A DNA stretch of 64,000 nucleotides, taken from Winogradskyella sp. J14-2 (lineage in GTDB: Bacteria; Bacteroidota; Bacteroidia; Flavobacteriales; Flavobacteriaceae). The stretch spans positions 1 to 64,000 of the forward strand of contig NZ_CP019388.1 in assembly GCF_001971725.1 (NCBI RefSeq), given 5' to 3'. The translations under genes were made by a program, and so were the position numbers. Positions within the stretch are counted from its first letter, which is position 1. Every line of letters starts with the position of its first letter. The notes under the pieces were generated by a model. That model searched no databases, was not told the DNA's origin, and was given only the letters and a program-made list of their open reading frames with translations. Below are positions 7,280 to 16,011 of this stretch, one piece after another.

Positions 7280-7771
7280 TTAATCCTGATGTCCGTAACC
7301 GAGCTCTTCGTTTTTATCCCAAAACGCCATAAATAATTCAGATGGCGAGCCTTTCTTGGAAATCCAATCTGCGACAATTTCAATTGCACTTTCTAAATCT
7401 TCAATGTATGCCATTCTACCGTCACTTCCTCTAATTCCTCTTTCATCTTTTTTAGCACCACGATTTATTAAAATGTTCTTTTCGTCATAGACTATTCGAC
7501 GCACCTGCTCATTTTCTTTTCCTTTGGGCAAATTATCTTTAAGTAATTTTGATAGTCCGTGATAATAAAGCTGGAATTTTTCAACTGGGTCATCTATAGT
7601 TTGTCCAAGTAACTTTACAGCTTGATTTTCTACTGTTAACTCGGAATCAAGATTAATCGATAGTTGTTCTCCTTTAACTTCATCTGCTTTTTGAAGTAAT
7701 TCCAAGCGTTCGATGTCCTCTTTGGACAACTCTCTTTTTTTCTTGTCGGTGTTTTTATTTTCTTTCGCCAT
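7280..7771 (-). CDS. hypothetical partner of the ImmA/IrrE-type protein
   Basis: 163 residues, unrecognised. The first 40 are highly charged and lysine-rich; the remainder is mixed α/β with a region VRRIVYDEKNILINRGAKKD. It lies 1 bp downstream of the HTH-peptidase gene in the same two-gene cassette, so the two are almost certainly co-transcribed and probably functionally paired, for example as target or toxin component. That pairing is inferred from position only. Confidence 0.6.
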   Translation of the reverse strand: MAKENKNTDKKKRELSKEDIERLELLQKADEVKGEQLSINLDSELTVENQAVKLLGQTIDDPVEKFQLYYHGLSKLLKDNLPKGKENEQVRRIVYDEKNILINRGAKKDERGIRGSDGRMAYIEDLESAIEIVADWISKKGSPSELFMAFWDKNEELGYGHQD

Positions 7772-7772
7772 A

Positions 7773-8945
7773 TTATACTGTTAAGAGTTCTCTTATTTTT
7801 TCTGCTGCCAATCTTAATGACTGAACGTCCCAGTTTGAAATATTTAAATTTTTAGTCGCTAAATTCACATCTGGAAAATGTTCCTTAAAAAAGCCCCAAT
7901 AGTTATTACCTAACTCCGATTGTCGCCATTGATATTGTGAATATATTATCGATGGATGAACCTGACATTCCTTCGCAAAACGACTAACTATCAATGGATT
8001 GTTTATTAATTTTTCAATGTATCTCATCTTTTCTGAAGACAACAAATATTCTGATGCGAATTCATTTGCCTTATCTTCTTGCAATAAAAACAAATCTGGC
8101 TCTCCAGAAAGGTGAAATTTGGTGTCCTCTATAGTGTCTAAATCAAAGAGAACGTGATGTAATTCGTGAATCAAGGCAAACCATATTGTAGCATAATTTT
8201 TATTAAAATCCGTTATGACTACGCACGGTTTCTTATTTATAAAAAATGTAGCTCCACGAATTTGTGTTTTTGGAAGCGATGGTTGAAATACAACTGTAAC
8301 ACCTATATTAAAGAGTGCTTGGAAAATTGTCAAAAGACCATTTTCAACATTTTGAGTGTATGGTTTTATTTTAGGAATTAAGTCAATTAATCGTTCTCTT
8401 GAATATTCGTTAGGATTGTCAATTAGCTCAAAATACTTATAGGAAGATTTTATCCAAAAATCTTTCATTTTATCGCTGAACGTCCTTTTTGTTCTGCTGT
8501 AAAGAGCATCGTTAAGTTCTTGCTCGTAATCATATATAGAATCAATCTCAAAAAACTCACAAATCCGTTTAGTCAAATCTTCTACTGAGTCGTCAATTTT
8601 TACAAAATCTAAACTTGCTAACGTCTTTAAATCAAAATGTTTGTTGATATATGTAATGTCCATTGAATTTTGAAGTTCTTTAATTTCGTCAGTTGGTCGG
8701 TCTTTAAAATGAAGTATTAAGAGTTCTTCAAGACTTAATTCCAAAAATTCGCCGAGTTTAAGCAAGTTTACGATGTCAGTCTGTTTTGAAGACTTTTTTA
8801 GAATTGCATCTAAACTCTTTCTTTGAATACCTGAAAGTCTCTCAAAATGAGTTTTGCTCAAACCTGTCGATTTGAGTTTATGCTTCAATAGCTCATCAAG
8901 TGTAGATTTTGCTTCAAAACTTTTCTTGAGTATTTCACTAATCAT
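7773..8945 (-). CDS. HTH-ImmA/IrrE-type metallopeptidase regulator
   Basis: 390 residues. An N-terminal helix-turn-helix of the XRE type (LSKTHFERLSGIQRKSLDAI) is followed by a linker and a C-terminal ImmA/IrrE peptidase domain with the zinc motif HELHH in IWFALIHELHHVLFDLD and a downstream acidic helix KANEFASEYLL. Known members cleave or sense partner regulators (mobile-element repressors, DNA-damage response, toxin-antitoxin-like modules). Two identical palindromes flank the promoter region, consistent with autoregulation. Confidence 0.8.
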   Translation of the reverse strand: MISEILKKSFEAKSTLDELLKHKLKSTGLSKTHFERLSGIQRKSLDAILKKSSKQTDIVNLLKLGEFLELSLEELLILHFKDRPTDEIKELQNSMDITYINKHFDLKTLASLDFVKIDDSVEDLTKRICEFFEIDSIYDYEQELNDALYSRTKRTFSDKMKDFWIKSSYKYFELIDNPNEYSRERLIDLIPKIKPYTQNVENGLLTIFQALFNIGVTVVFQPSLPKTQIRGATFFINKKPCVVITDFNKNYATIWFALIHELHHVLFDLDTIEDTKFHLSGEPDLFLLQEDKANEFASEYLLSSEKMRYIEKLINNPLIVSRFAKECQVHPSIIYSQYQWRQSELGNNYWGFFKEHFPDVNLATKNLNISNWDVQSLRLAAEKIRELLTV

Positions 8946-8953
8946 ATCATTGC

Positions 8954-9017
8954 GGTAAATTTACCTCAAAGATAGTTTTTATATTCAAATATGCAATTAA
9001 ATAAAGGTAAATTTACC
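8954..9017 (-). promoter_or_regulatory. twin palindromic operators of the ImmA/IrrE-type cassette
   Basis: The perfect palindrome GGTAAATTTACC occurs at 8954-8965 and again at 9006-9017. The centres are 52 bp apart, about five helical turns. Between them is a near-consensus -7 box (CATATTTG on the minus strand). The first lies 9 bp before the start codon. This is a strong candidate for repression by the HTH domain of the downstream gene. Confidence 0.65.
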
Positions 9018-9041
9018 TCGATGTAGTTTGAGTTAAATTGC

Positions 9042-9172
9042 GTAGAACGGTCTCGGCTATGAGTAGTTGCGTGGTTTAGCACTTAACTTTGCAAGTACAC
9101 GCCAAACTGAAAATCCACTAGGATTTTCAGAAGTAGGCGAGAACAAGCAATTACTTATAGCCATTGTTGTGC
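9042..9172 (-). repeat. attC-like site 5 (family A)
   Basis: GTAGAACGG to CATTGTTGTGC, 131 bp, central hairpin GAAAATCC...GGATTTTC. It encodes the C-terminal residues QQWL and the stop of the gene at 9155. Confidence 0.85.
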
Positions 9173-9736
9173 GTTCGTTTTTTTTATTCGGTTAATAATT
9201 TCAATTCCCAAGTAATCTTTCAATTTCGGAAATTTAAATCTGTAATATTCATTCCAATAACTTGCAATTCGACTTTCGGTCTGTTGCCAATATTTTGGAT
9301 TTTTATTTCTAAACTCTTGGTAAAATTCCAATGTTTCTTCATTCACTTTTTTGTCAATAATTGGAAATAATTCATAAATATATTCTCCTAATAATTGAAT
9401 TATAAATGGTGTTTTCCAATTTTTTGGTTTGTCAGATAGGTTTTTTAATCTTTCTTCTCTGACATAACCATCGTGATGTCTTGTGTAAAGACAATTTAAA
9501 ATGTCTTTTTGCCTTTCCGTTAGAAGCTCTTCATTTTGTTTTTTTGGCTCATTAAAATAAATCCGCACTGGAATTTTCAATTTTTCTCCTTTTATATTCA
9601 CTTCGTATGAATCCGAACTTATTAAGTCAAACTTAAATTTTGTTTCCAATGGAATAATCTTGAATATCTCTGAAACATCTGACATCAATTCCTGTGGAAA
9701 AGCATTAGTTATTATTTTCAGATAATCTGATTTCAT
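9155..9736 (-). CDS. hypothetical cassette protein with attC-encoded tail
   Basis: 193 residues, unrecognised, soluble and aromatic-rich (for example RIASYWNEYYRFKFPKLKDY). The last residues NAQQWL and the TAA stop come from the attC-like site, not from cassette-specific DNA. Single-gene cassette with a leader of about 50 bp and no clear promoter. Confidence 0.7.
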   Translation of the reverse strand: MKSDYLKIITNAFPQELMSDVSEIFKIIPLETKFKFDLISSDSYEVNIKGEKLKIPVRIYFNEPKKQNEELLTERQKDILNCLYTRHHDGYVREERLKNLSDKPKNWKTPFIIQLLGEYIYELFPIIDKKVNEETLEFYQEFRNKNPKYWQQTESRIASYWNEYYRFKFPKLKDYLGIEIINRIKKTNAQQWL

Positions 9737-9777
9737 TTATTCGTAGTTTTTTGTTTTCGGACGAGTTGCTAAATGAC

Positions 9778-9910
9778 GCACAACGGTCTCGTATAACCGT
9801 CAGTTACGGGTTGATATACGTTAATTTTCGGTTTGGCACGGACTTTAGCAATTCCGAGTGGATTCGGACGTAGTCGAATCCGCCGTAATTGCGGTTATAC
9901 ATTGTTATCT
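9778..9910 (-). repeat. attC-like site 6 (family D)
   Basis: GCACAACGG to CATTGTTATCT, 133 bp. Arms GTATAACCG and CGGTTATAC pair perfectly, GTTACGG pairs with CCGTAAT, and the centre has GGATTCGGACG...CGAATCC. Confidence 0.85.
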
Positions 9911-10482
9911 CACGTTTTTATTCCGCTTAATGTCAATCCTAAAATTCCAAATATTAGTAACGAAATCAGAAGAACTTTTTTCGATTGATATATTTTTGAA
10001 ATTAAAGACCAACAGTATAAAAATATAAATAATGGAAGCAGAAATGCTATAAATCCAAAGTATTCTTTCAAATCGAGATAAAATCCGTCATAATTAAATC
10101 CCATATATATTGTAAAAAACCTTGTCAGTACAAGCATTATTACTCCGAAAATAAAAATCGAATTGGTATGACCAAATCTCAATTTCCGAGTTTCGTTTCG
10201 TTTTCCTGAATTCGGTTTGCTCATCCACAAGTATGTCGTAAAACAAAAACCGAGACTAACCGATAATAACCCAAAAAACGATGTGTAATAAAAATCAAGT
10301 TTCGAATTTATTAGGTTATTCCAATTTCCGTCATTTAGAGCTATGGTTATATTATTCGTTTTTGATAGCATTTGAAATAAGTAGGTCAAAATAATTGAAT
10401 ATCCAATTCCAATAACGATTCCGCTATAAAATCGAAAGTGTCCAATTCGCTCAATATTAAAATCCGATTTGTACTTTTTCAA
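9910..10482 (-). CDS. membrane protein, unknown function
   Basis: About 190 residues with four predicted hydrophobic segments: FYSGIVIGIGYSIILTYL, FFGLLSVSLGFCFTTYLW, SIFIFGVIMLVLTRFF, GFIAFLLPLFIFLYC, plus a short C-terminal one. No ATG lies in the cassette part of the frame. I use the TTG at 10482; initiation in the neighbouring site (frame open to 10566) cannot be excluded. Family not recognised. Confidence 0.6.
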   Translation of the reverse strand: MKKYKSDFNIERIGHFRFYSGIVIGIGYSIILTYLFQMLSKTNNITIALNDGNWNNLINSKLDFYYTSFFGLLSVSLGFCFTTYLWMSKPNSGKRNETRKLRFGHTNSIFIFGVIMLVLTRFFTIYMGFNYDGFYLDLKEYFGFIAFLLPLFIFLYCWSLISKIYQSKKVLLISLLIFGILGLTLSGIKT

Positions 10483-10508
10483 TTCAGCGTGTTGTTTTTT
10501 TAAATGTG

Positions 10509-10638
10509 AGATAACGGTTCGGCTATGAACAGTTGCGTGGGTTAGCTCTGACTTTTGCAAATACATGACAAGCTGAAAATTGCGAAGGAATTTTCAGTAT
10601 AAGCCTGTAATAGCAATTGTTTATAGCCATTGTTGTGG
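10509..10638 (-). repeat. attC-like site 7 (family A variant)
   Basis: AGATAACGG to CATTGTTGTGG, 130 bp. Arms GGCTATGAACAGTTGC and GCAATTGTTTATAGCC. It is the 3' site of HigBA copy 1 and identical to the site at 27015. Confidence 0.85.
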
Positions 10639-10649
10639 TGTCGTTTTTT

Positions 10650-10934
10650 CTACGCTGATATTGGTCTTACGTTTATCTGTCCGCCAATTGCTTTCAGCAC
10701 TTTCATTATGGTTCCAAACTGTGGTTTTGCACCATCCGATAATGCTTTGTAGAGGCTTGGTCTGCTCATTCCAGTTTGTTCCGCTATTTTGGTCATTCCG
10801 ATTGCCTTTGCAATGTGACCGATTGCCACAATCAAATCAGAACTGTCTCCGTCTTCAAGAACCGTATTCAAGTATTCGGCAATCATTTCTTCGCTGTCCA
10901 AATAATCCGCTATGTCAAATTTTGTTGTCGCCAT
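10650..10934 (-). CDS. HigA-family antitoxin (HI1420-like), copy 1
   Basis: 94 residues with a central HTH (MTKIAEQTGMSRPSLYKALS) and the family end PQFGTIMKVLKAIGGQINV. It follows its toxin with 1 bp between the genes, the toxin-first order typical of this HI1419/HI1420-type module. The antitoxin should neutralise the toxin and repress the operon through the TGTATC-n6-GATACA palindrome upstream. The identical cassette recurs at 27021-27840. Confidence 0.85.
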   Translation of the reverse strand: MATTKFDIADYLDSEEMIAEYLNTVLEDGDSSDLIVAIGHIAKAIGMTKIAEQTGMSRPSLYKALSDGAKPQFGTIMKVLKAIGGQINVRPISA

Positions 10935-10935
10935 T

Positions 10936-11238
10936 TTATTCGTCTTTTATTCTATTCCAGATTTCTTTCGCTTTTTTGATGTCCTTTTGTTGGGTCGATT
11001 TATCTCCACCAATCAAAAGAACAACAATTTGGTTTCCTTTTTCTTTGAAATATACTCTGTAACCTTTGGCGTAATTAATTCGCATTTCGCTTATTCCATC
11101 TCCAACAGGTTTACAGTCTCCAAAATGTCCATCCGATTCGAGTTTCTGAATTCGGAAGAGGATTTTTGCTTTCGCTCTTAAATCTTTCAGCTTACTAATC
11201 CACTTGTCAAATTCGGATGTCTTTTCGGTTCTTATCAT
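10936..11238 (-). CDS. RelE/HigB-type toxin (HI1419-like), copy 1
   Basis: 100 residues of the RelE/ParE fold: SEFDKWISKLKDLRAKAKIL, a central GDCKPVGDGISEMRI, then YRVYFKEKGNQIVVLLIGGD and a C-terminal KAKEIWNRIKDE. Such toxins are ribosome-dependent mRNA interferases. First gene of the operon, with its own promoter and operator. The frame is intact, unlike the related toxin at 29029. Confidence 0.85.
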   Translation of the reverse strand: MIRTEKTSEFDKWISKLKDLRAKAKILFRIQKLESDGHFGDCKPVGDGISEMRINYAKGYRVYFKEKGNQIVVLLIGGDKSTQQKDIKKAKEIWNRIKDE

Positions 11239-11244
11239 TTAAAG

Positions 11245-11268
11245 TGTATCCATTTAGATACAAAAATA
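11245..11268 (-). promoter_or_regulatory. operator and -7 box of HigBA copy 1
   Basis: The palindrome TGTATC-n6-GATACA (11245-11262) overlaps the last bases of a minus-strand -7 box TATTTTTG (11261-11268). A bound antitoxin would block the promoter. The same layout is kept in the diverged copy at 29335-29358, where the spacer and flanks differ, which supports function. Confidence 0.65.
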
Positions 11269-11328
11269 ATCAATTTTTTGGATTATAAAAAGGAAATTTG
11301 CGTTTGTAAAAAGGTGGTCTTAAATGCA

Positions 11329-11463
11329 CCACAACGGTTTTGGCTATGGTTTCGTTACGGAATGGTACGCGAGTATCATTCCGCCGTAACCATAAATTTA
11401 GCAAAAAGGCTTGAAATTCCGATTAGGAATTTCAGCCGTAATGAACTATAGCCGTTGTTGTGC
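11329..11463 (-). repeat. attC-like site 8 (family E)
   Basis: CCACAACGG to CGTTGTTGTGC, 135 bp. Arms GGCTATGGTTTCGTTACGG and CCGTAATGAACTATAGCC, central AATTCCGATTAGGAATT. It is the site of DUF6090 copy 1. Confidence 0.85.
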
Positions 11464-11475
11464 TTTCGTTATTTT

Positions 11476-12225
11476 TTAATTTGTATTTGGTTTAGTAGCT
11501 TTAATAATTTCATCTATGAGTTTATCTGTTTCTAGACAGCGTTCTTTAACTTGTTGGTAATACCAAATATTATTGTCCAAATAGTTCTCGAATTTAACCT
11601 CTTGAAATAAAGGATAATAATCTGGTTTTACTTTAGAACTTCCAGCCCATGGATAGTTACTTGCCATATCCATTTGTTTAAAAGATATTTTATCTAATAA
11701 ATAGGGTATTAGCTCGTTGTTTGACCAATTATCCAACTTTGTAACACGAGTTTTTCTGATTTCAGATAGTGTATTCCATTTATAGAGTAAGTCTGTGATT
11801 TGTTCATTTTTTAAAAGGTTTAATTTACCACTCTGGATAATGTTTTTAATTGTATTATCCGCAAATGCTATTTCGCTATATCCGAAAGAAACATAAAAAA
11901 TACTATCTAAATTATGTTTAGAGAGTTCTTCTTTTGAAGTTCCAATTAAATTCATTAAAGTTATTTGCGCATTCATCTGATTATTAACCTCAATAAGAAA
12001 ATCTTTCAACACCTTTTTATTTTCTTGAAAATCTGTGTGAAGTTTGGTAATTACCTCTTTTTCTTCGTTTTGCTCAATGCGATTGTTATTCCAGTTATTG
12101 ACTTGTAATGCTAAAAGAATACCAATCATTACTAAAATAATTTCACCAATCGCATACTTAAAATACTTTCTAGTTTTTCCTTCTGACAGTAAATTTTGTC
12201 TAATTTTTCTAAAGAATTTTATCAT
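11476..12225 (-). CDS. DUF6090-family membrane protein, copy 1
   Basis: 249 residues. An N-terminal basic segment (MIKFFRKIRQNLLSEGKTRK) is followed by one membrane helix (GEIILVMIGILLALQVNNW) and a long helical periplasmic part (for example VITKLHTDFQENKKVLKDFL). This is the signature of DUF6090 proteins, common in Flavobacteriia; function unknown. Found three times here (11476, 42016, 62791) in identical 921-bp cassettes. Leader only about 30 bp, without a promoter. Confidence 0.8.
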   Translation of the reverse strand: MIKFFRKIRQNLLSEGKTRKYFKYAIGEIILVMIGILLALQVNNWNNNRIEQNEEKEVITKLHTDFQENKKVLKDFLIEVNNQMNAQITLMNLIGTSKEELSKHNLDSIFYVSFGYSEIAFADNTIKNIIQSGKLNLLKNEQITDLLYKWNTLSEIRKTRVTKLDNWSNNELIPYLLDKISFKQMDMASNYPWAGSSKVKPDYYPLFQEVKFENYLDNNIWYYQQVKERCLETDKLIDEIIKATKPNTN

Positions 12226-12249
12226 TGTTCAGTGGTTGGTCATAATGAA

Positions 12250-12444
12250 GCACAACGGTCTTGTATATGGCTCGTAGCGTGTAAATTAACGATTATTTTT
12301 CGGTTGAGCACGAGCCGAATTTTTTAATTTTCTTATTACTTTTTCTTTTCAATAAGCCAAATTAAAAAATTTGGCGGACTTGCAAATATGCTTTAAATTT
12401 GAATTAAGCAACTACTTAGCTATGAGCTATATACGTTGTTGTAC
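12250..12444 (-). repeat. attC-like site 9 (family C)
   Basis: GCACAACGG to CGTTGTTGTAC, 195 bp. Besides the outer arms it has an inner stem CCGAATTTTTTAATTT / AAATTAAAAAATTTGG. Confidence 0.85.
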
Positions 12445-12460
12445 TGCGTTTTTTTCGTTC

Positions 12461-13021
12461 CTACTGGAAGTTCATTGGTTTAAATTGTTTTGCATAGGAA
12501 TGAAAGTCAAATTCGGTTAATTTTATTTTTTCGTCCGACTTGTATTTGGTGTTAATTGTCATTGGCGATGGATGACTTGGATTTCCAGATTGGTTTACTC
12601 TAAAAGCATAATAATTCAAACCGTGTTTGTTTAATCGGTCATAAATTGCATAAATACTGGGCGAAAAATATGGTTTGGCTTTAATATCATCGCCCCAACC
12701 GAGTAATACGTCTTTTATATTTAGTTCTTTTGATGAAACCAGAGTATCGATACTTTGGATGTTTTCCCAAAATAGTTTTTCATCTGCTTCGTTGAGTAAA
12801 TTATTTCCTTTTGGATTTCGAGTAGGATAGAGGTTGGTCATTAGCCAACCGTCATATCCATTGTCCCTTGCAATTCGTTCTAAATTTCGTGTTGTTCCGT
12901 CCAGCTTTTCTGCATTTGCTGTGTTTGGATTTAGAGCAATGCACAATAAGTTTCGTTTTCCTTTTATACCGAGTGCAAATCTTTTTTCGTTATCGTTTTC
13001 TGGTAAGCAATAATATTTCAT
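12461..13021 (-). CDS. DUF1643 domain protein
   Basis: 186 residues with the DUF1643 pattern: KRNLLCIALNPNTANAEKLD, then TTRNLERIARDNGYDGWLMT and NLYPTRNPKG. The family is widespread on mobile elements and its function is not established. Single-gene cassette; the cassette ends are TTGTACTGC and GCAGTACAA. Confidence 0.75.
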   Translation of the reverse strand: MKYYCLPENDNEKRFALGIKGKRNLLCIALNPNTANAEKLDGTTRNLERIARDNGYDGWLMTNLYPTRNPKGNNLLNEADEKLFWENIQSIDTLVSSKELNIKDVLLGWGDDIKAKPYFSPSIYAIYDRLNKHGLNYYAFRVNQSGNPSHPSPMTINTKYKSDEKIKLTEFDFHSYAKQFKPMNFQ

Positions 13022-13053
13022 TTAGTCAAAATGTTTAATGTGTGGCAAATGCA

Positions 13054-13185
13054 GTACAACGGTCTAGTGTATGATTTCGTTGCGTGTTTAAGTACTAAAG
13101 TTAGCAAATAATCACAGATAGAAAATTCCAGCGGAATTTTCGTAAGTAAGCTCTAACTAGCAATGAATTATACACATTGTTAGCA
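13054..13185 (-). repeat. attC-like site 10 (family B)
   Basis: GTACAACGG to CATTGTTAGCA, 132 bp, central hairpin GAAAATTCCAGCGGAATTTTC. It is the site of lipoprotein cassette copy 1. Confidence 0.85.
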
Positions 13186-13195
13186 ATAGTTATTT

Positions 13196-13858
13196 TTATT
13201 CGATGTACCTGAATGTTTTATAAACTTTTCCAATCATTCCTTTATTTGTAAAATCGGCAAATGTTTTTATTTCAGACTGTTCATTCGCTATCATAGAAAT
13301 CATAACTGCATTTAGCTCTTCATTTTCTTTTGGTAATGGTATTACAAACATTATTTTATAGACTCCATTATAACCTTGTTCAATAAAGTCAGAATAGTCT
13401 ACTTTTCCCTCGAACAAATAATTCATTTCTCCATTAAACTCTTTTTTTCCAACAGTTAGAATTTCCATTTCAGGAAACTGTTTTTTTAAGTTATCTGCTA
13501 CATTTTCAATTAATGTCAATGTAAGATTCTTATTTTTCAAAGTAATGGTAGAGTTTCCAATCGAAAGTTCTTCTACAACTATATTTTCGATTGTCTTTTT
13601 CATTACAATATGGTTTTCCTTATCATTTGGTGTTTCCACATCATAACCATTCGGATATTCAATAGCAAATCGAGTTATTGGCAATTCCTTTGACTCACAA
13701 ATCTTTTCGTCAGCTACATAAAGGTTTTCGAATGTTTTAGATTCGACCTTTGGCATTTTACCTAAATCAACGTTTTTAGAATTATTCGTGTTTATAGTAA
13801 ATTCGCAACTACTCAAAAGAAGCGATAAGGTTAAAATAAGTGTAATTCTGTTTCTCAT
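13196..13858 (-). CDS. lipoprotein, copy 1
   Basis: 220 residues with a lipoprotein signal MRNRITLILTLSLLLSSC (lipobox LLSSC, Cys18). The mature part is polar and β-rich (ENIVVEELSIGNSTITLKN, MNYLFEGKVDYSDFIEQGY, YKIMFVIPLP). Family not recognised. Its 811-bp cassette, including the attC-like site, is repeated at 39411-40221 with the same protein. Confidence 0.75.
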   Translation of the reverse strand: MRNRITLILTLSLLLSSCEFTINTNNSKNVDLGKMPKVESKTFENLYVADEKICESKELPITRFAIEYPNGYDVETPNDKENHIVMKKTIENIVVEELSIGNSTITLKNKNLTLTLIENVADNLKKQFPEMEILTVGKKEFNGEMNYLFEGKVDYSDFIEQGYNGVYKIMFVIPLPKENEELNAVMISMIANEQSEIKTFADFTNKGMIGKVYKTFRYIE

Positions 13859-13864
13859 AATTAT

Positions 13865-14058
13865 TGCTAACGGTCCAGTATATGGCTCGTAGCGTGCAAA
13901 TTAGCGATAACTATTCGGTTAAGCACGAGCCGAATTTTTTAATTTTCTTATTATCTTTTCTTTTCAATAAGCCAAATTAAAAAATTTGGCGGACTTGCAA
14001 ATATGACTTAACTTCGTTTAAGCAACTAATTAGCTATGAGCTATATACGTTGTTAGCA
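13865..14058 (-). repeat. attC-like site 11 (family C)
   Basis: TGCTAACGG to CGTTGTTAGCA, 194 bp, with the inner stem GAATTTTTTAATTT / AAATTAAAAAATTT. Confidence 0.85.
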
Positions 14059-14066
14059 GTTGTTTT

Positions 14067-15086
14067 TCATTCACGAAATTCAAATTTTAATGCCGGATTA
14101 ATTCTATTCTTTCTCCGCTCTAAAAATTTTTGAAAGTCATTATTAATTGAAAACACCTTATCTGAACTTCTCAGAAAAGTACTATAATTTAAATTTAATG
14201 CTAAATCAGAATTATAGTCACGAATAATTCCAATTGCTTGTTTCATTTTAGTTAAATTTTTATCTACATCTTTTTGAAAAATAAAAATGGAAAAATCACT
14301 TGATATAGGAAGATGTATTGTCATAAATTCTAAATAATTTCCAATTTCAAATACTGGTTTGTCCTTATCTTGAAATGTTACCAACGCTTTTATTTGAGCA
14401 AGTATATCTGGTTTCCATCTAATGTTTACAGGTGTATTTGAAGTGATAAACTTCTCATCTGATTTATTTAACAAAAATAATTTACCTGCATCTCTTAATT
14501 GAACTTTGAGATTTAAAATCTCGTGTATTAAATGGTCAAAAAAAAGATGATAAGTTTTATTTAGATTAAAATCTAATCCATAAAGTTGCTCAATAAGACC
14601 GTATAAAAGTAAGTTGTGAATCGCATCTAAATATTCTTTATCATCTAAATCTCTAATTCCAGTTCTTAACGCAAATGAAACACAAAGATAACTTAGTCTT
14701 TCCCTGTAAAAAGGTGTTCTGAAGGTTTGCAAAATAATAAAGTCATATAATTTTTCTCTATCATCTCTCTTAAATTCAAAGCCTTTTTCTGTTTTTATAG
14801 CACCATCTAAAAAATTCATTAAAATTGAAGAAACTTCTTCGTTTAAAATTCTAATGTTATCATCAACTACCTCTTCGTAGTGTTTTGAGTTTTTGCTAAA
14901 AATATTTAGTAATTCAGGTTTTATATCGTAAAGAAGTTTTTCGTAACATTCCTTTTTTGGTGAAGTTGAATATTCATTTTCTCTATTAACATCGAACACA
15001 TAAAATTTTCCATTTTCATCCGCAAAATTTTTCAAATAATATTGAGGTACATAGTGTTGTTTGATATTTGTATTTCTCGATGTCAT
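14067..15086 (-). CDS. DUF4238 domain protein
   Basis: 339 residues. It begins with the DUF4238 signature QHYVPQYYLKNFADENGKFY and later has a conserved FRTPFYRERLS and FITSNTPVNI. Proteins of this family occur mostly in variable or defence-associated regions; activity is not established. Single-gene cassette ending TTAGCAGTT/AACTGCTAA, with about 14 bp between cassette start and ATG. Confidence 0.75.
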   Translation of the reverse strand: MTSRNTNIKQHYVPQYYLKNFADENGKFYVFDVNRENEYSTSPKKECYEKLLYDIKPELLNIFSKNSKHYEEVVDDNIRILNEEVSSILMNFLDGAIKTEKGFEFKRDDREKLYDFIILQTFRTPFYRERLSYLCVSFALRTGIRDLDDKEYLDAIHNLLLYGLIEQLYGLDFNLNKTYHLFFDHLIHEILNLKVQLRDAGKLFLLNKSDEKFITSNTPVNIRWKPDILAQIKALVTFQDKDKPVFEIGNYLEFMTIHLPISSDFSIFIFQKDVDKNLTKMKQAIGIIRDYNSDLALNLNYSTFLRSSDKVFSINNDFQKFLERRKNRINPALKFEFRE

Positions 15087-15099
15087 TTTTTTAAATAAC

Positions 15100-15230
15100 T
15101 GCTAACGATTTCGGCTATGAGTAGTTGCGTGGTTTAGCACTTAACTTTGCAAGTACACACCAAACTGAAAATCCGCGAGGATTTTCAGAAGTAGGCGAGA
15201 ACAAGTAATTACTTATAGCCATTGTTGTAC
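15100..15230 (-). repeat. attC-like site 12 (family A)
   Basis: TGCTAACGA to CATTGTTGTAC, 131 bp, central hairpin GAAAATCCGCGAGGATTTTC. Confidence 0.85.
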
Positions 15231-15239
15231 ACCGTTTTT

Positions 15240-15851
15240 TTATTCCACATTTTTAAGTTTTTCGTCAAACCAAACATCTTCGTAACCGTTTTTGTCAATT
15301 AAAAATCGATAACCAATGTCAAGTCCTAAATATTTTATTAATTCAGGTCGAATCTGTAGCAAATGTTCTGCACACATTGGTTTGAAAAAATCACCTGATT
15401 CCGAGTATTCTCCTGTCCAAATATACCAGCCTGTAGTTCCTTTTTCTTGCGGATGTCGTAATCCGTGAATTGGGTCAGAATTAGGGTCAGAACTAATTCC
15501 AACTTTCAGTTTTTTGTTAATCGGATTCCATTTAGATTCATATTTTTCGCAAACCTTTTTTTGTCGGTCAATATGCACATTCCATAAATTAAAATCTTCT
15601 AATAAGTTTTCGTCAGTTCTTAATTGGTGTTTCCAAAGTTTGACATTTTGTTTTGTAATCGGAAAATTGATTAGTGGATTATCCCATTGAAAAAGAATGT
15701 CTGATATTACGTCATCGTCCCAGTCAAAATGATCTTCTGTTATTAAGTCCCAAGCATAATTTTCAAAATCCTTTTCTCCAATTTCTCCATTCAGGTATTG
15801 GTCACATTTAGCAATTAAGTCAGAGCGTAATATTTTAATTTCTTTGTTCAA
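15240..15851 (-). CDS. hypothetical protein, possibly immunity-like
   Basis: 203 residues, starting with the TTG at 15851. The C-terminal third has a conserved-looking block: TTGWYIWTGEYSESGDFFKP, CAEHLLQIRPELIKYLGLD, GYRFLIDKNGYEDVWFD. It reminds me of the Imm33-type immunity fold of polymorphic toxin systems, but I cannot confirm this. No toxin gene is near. Soluble, acidic. Single-gene cassette. Confidence 0.6.
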   Translation of the reverse strand: MNKEIKILRSDLIAKCDQYLNGEIGEKDFENYAWDLITEDHFDWDDDVISDILFQWDNPLINFPITKQNVKLWKHQLRTDENLLEDFNLWNVHIDRQKKVCEKYESKWNPINKKLKVGISSDPNSDPIHGLRHPQEKGTTGWYIWTGEYSESGDFFKPMCAEHLLQIRPELIKYLGLDIGYRFLIDKNGYEDVWFDEKLKNVE

Positions 15852-15872
15852 TTTGTGTTTTTCTCAAATGGT

Positions 15873-16004
15873 GTACAACGGTCTAGTGTATGATTTCGTT
15901 GCGTGTTTAAGCACTAAAGTTAGCAAATAATCACAGATAGAAAATTCCAGCGGAATTTTCGTAAGTAAGCTTTTACTAGCAATGAATTATACACATTGTT
16001 GTAC
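15873..16004 (-). repeat. attC-like site 13 (family B)
   Basis: GTACAACGG to CATTGTTGTAC, 132 bp, central hairpin GAAAATTCC...GGAATTTTC. Confidence 0.85.
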
Positions 16005-16011
16005 AACGTTT

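Noticed and set aside
10580-11062. 160-codon plus-strand ORF (also at 27086) opposite HigBA
   Set aside because: It is the complement of the attC-like site and the toxin-antitoxin genes, with a cysteine- and proline-rich composition unlike a real protein. Shadow frame.
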